Part shown: positions 6,543-6,676 of the stretch, one piece after another
Position numbering within the stretch: the stretch's first letter is position 1
Layout: each line of letters begins with the position of its first letter
DNA from: UBA6522 sp036231525
GTDB taxonomy: Bacteria; Pseudomonadota; Gammaproteobacteria; Steroidobacterales; Rariloculaceae
Direction of reading: 5' to 3'
Length of the DNA: 6,676 nt
Assembly (NCBI GenBank): GCA_036231525.1
Contig: JAZAGZ010000075.1
Location: 1-6,676 of the forward strand
Notes under the pieces: model-generated
What the model was told of the DNA's origin: nothing
Seen by the model: only the letters and a program-made list of their open reading frames with translations
Databases searched by the model: none
Program-made: the position numbers and the translations under genes

Positions 6543-6676
6543 TTAGTAGTTCATCCCACAACCAAACAGTTCGTTGGTTGGGAATTTAGTGATAACTTCA
6601 ACCCCGGTTTCTGTAACGACAACTTCATCTTCTAATCGGACGCCGTCGTATCCAATACCCGCATATGTTTCAAGAG
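6543..6676 (-). CDS. M24 metallopeptidase-family protein, C-terminal fragment (runs off window)
   Basis: Only the last 43 residues and the TAA stop are present; the 5' end lies beyond the right edge. The reading frame gives GIGYDGVRLEDEVVVTETG (residues 6-24 of the fragment), then GVEVITKFP and the end CGMNY. G-V-R-L-E-D followed by V-V-V-T-E-T-G is the closing segment of Xaa-Pro aminopeptidase/creatinase-type M24 proteins, where the Glu of RLED is a metal ligand. The substrate cannot be judged: prolidase, ectoine hydrolase and DMSP-lyase DddP-like members all share this fold. The stop lies 8 bases before the GTG of the dehydrogenase gene, so the two form an operon. It was found by translating the window edge directly. 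Confidence 0.75.
   Translation of the reverse strand, partial: LETYAGIGYDGVRLEDEVVVTETGVEVITKFPTNELFGCGMNY

Noticed and set aside
6535..6561. TTG start at 6561 giving a 361-residue dehydrogenase
   Set aside because: The extra nine residues overlap the end of the M24 gene and do not resemble the family N-terminus; the GTG at 6534 fits better.

Overview
The window reads as ordinary bacterial chromosome, most like a free-living, probably marine gammaproteobacterium. This is judged from family resemblance: the 3'-most complete gene is close, from memory, to E. coli D-malate dehydrogenase, and DUF6152-type exported proteins are familiar from such genomes. No search was run. Gene density is high, starts have clear GGAGG-like ribosome sites, and base composition looks balanced. 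I see no tRNA, rRNA, insertion sequence, integrase or CRISPR array.

Layout. A DUF6152 protein gene (18-1070, +) converges on a gene for a smaller exported protein (1175-1981, -). A 306-base divergent intergenic region follows, with a cluster of overlapping GGCTAT/ATAGCC palindromes and a hairpin-forming leader. Next comes a two-gene plus-strand unit: an exported alpha/beta-hydrolase (2288-3154) and an exported metallo-beta-lactamase-fold hydrolase (3204-4229). This converges on a second DUF6152 gene (4260-5267, -). Its 208-base upstream region has a perfect TATAAT and a 10-base direct repeat. Beyond it lie a D-malate/tartrate dehydrogenase gene (5476-6534, -) and the 3' end of an M24 metallopeptidase-family gene (6543-6676, -) that runs off the window.

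How the genes may fit together. All five complete genes from 18 to 5267 encode proteins with signal peptides, so this is an envelope-directed block: two hydrolases flanked by three non-enzymatic-looking proteins that share one C-terminal module. The last two genes are cytoplasmic and form a separate, probably translationally coupled pair. A shared pathway is not demonstrated.

The most unusual points are: (1) a complete EF-hand pair inserted inside the metallo-beta-lactamase fold, between its zinc motifs; (2) a module shared by three proteins with a cysteine pair at nearly fixed spacing, found both alone and fused to DUF6152; (3) a predicted mature N-terminus of His-His-Ser in both DUF6152 proteins.
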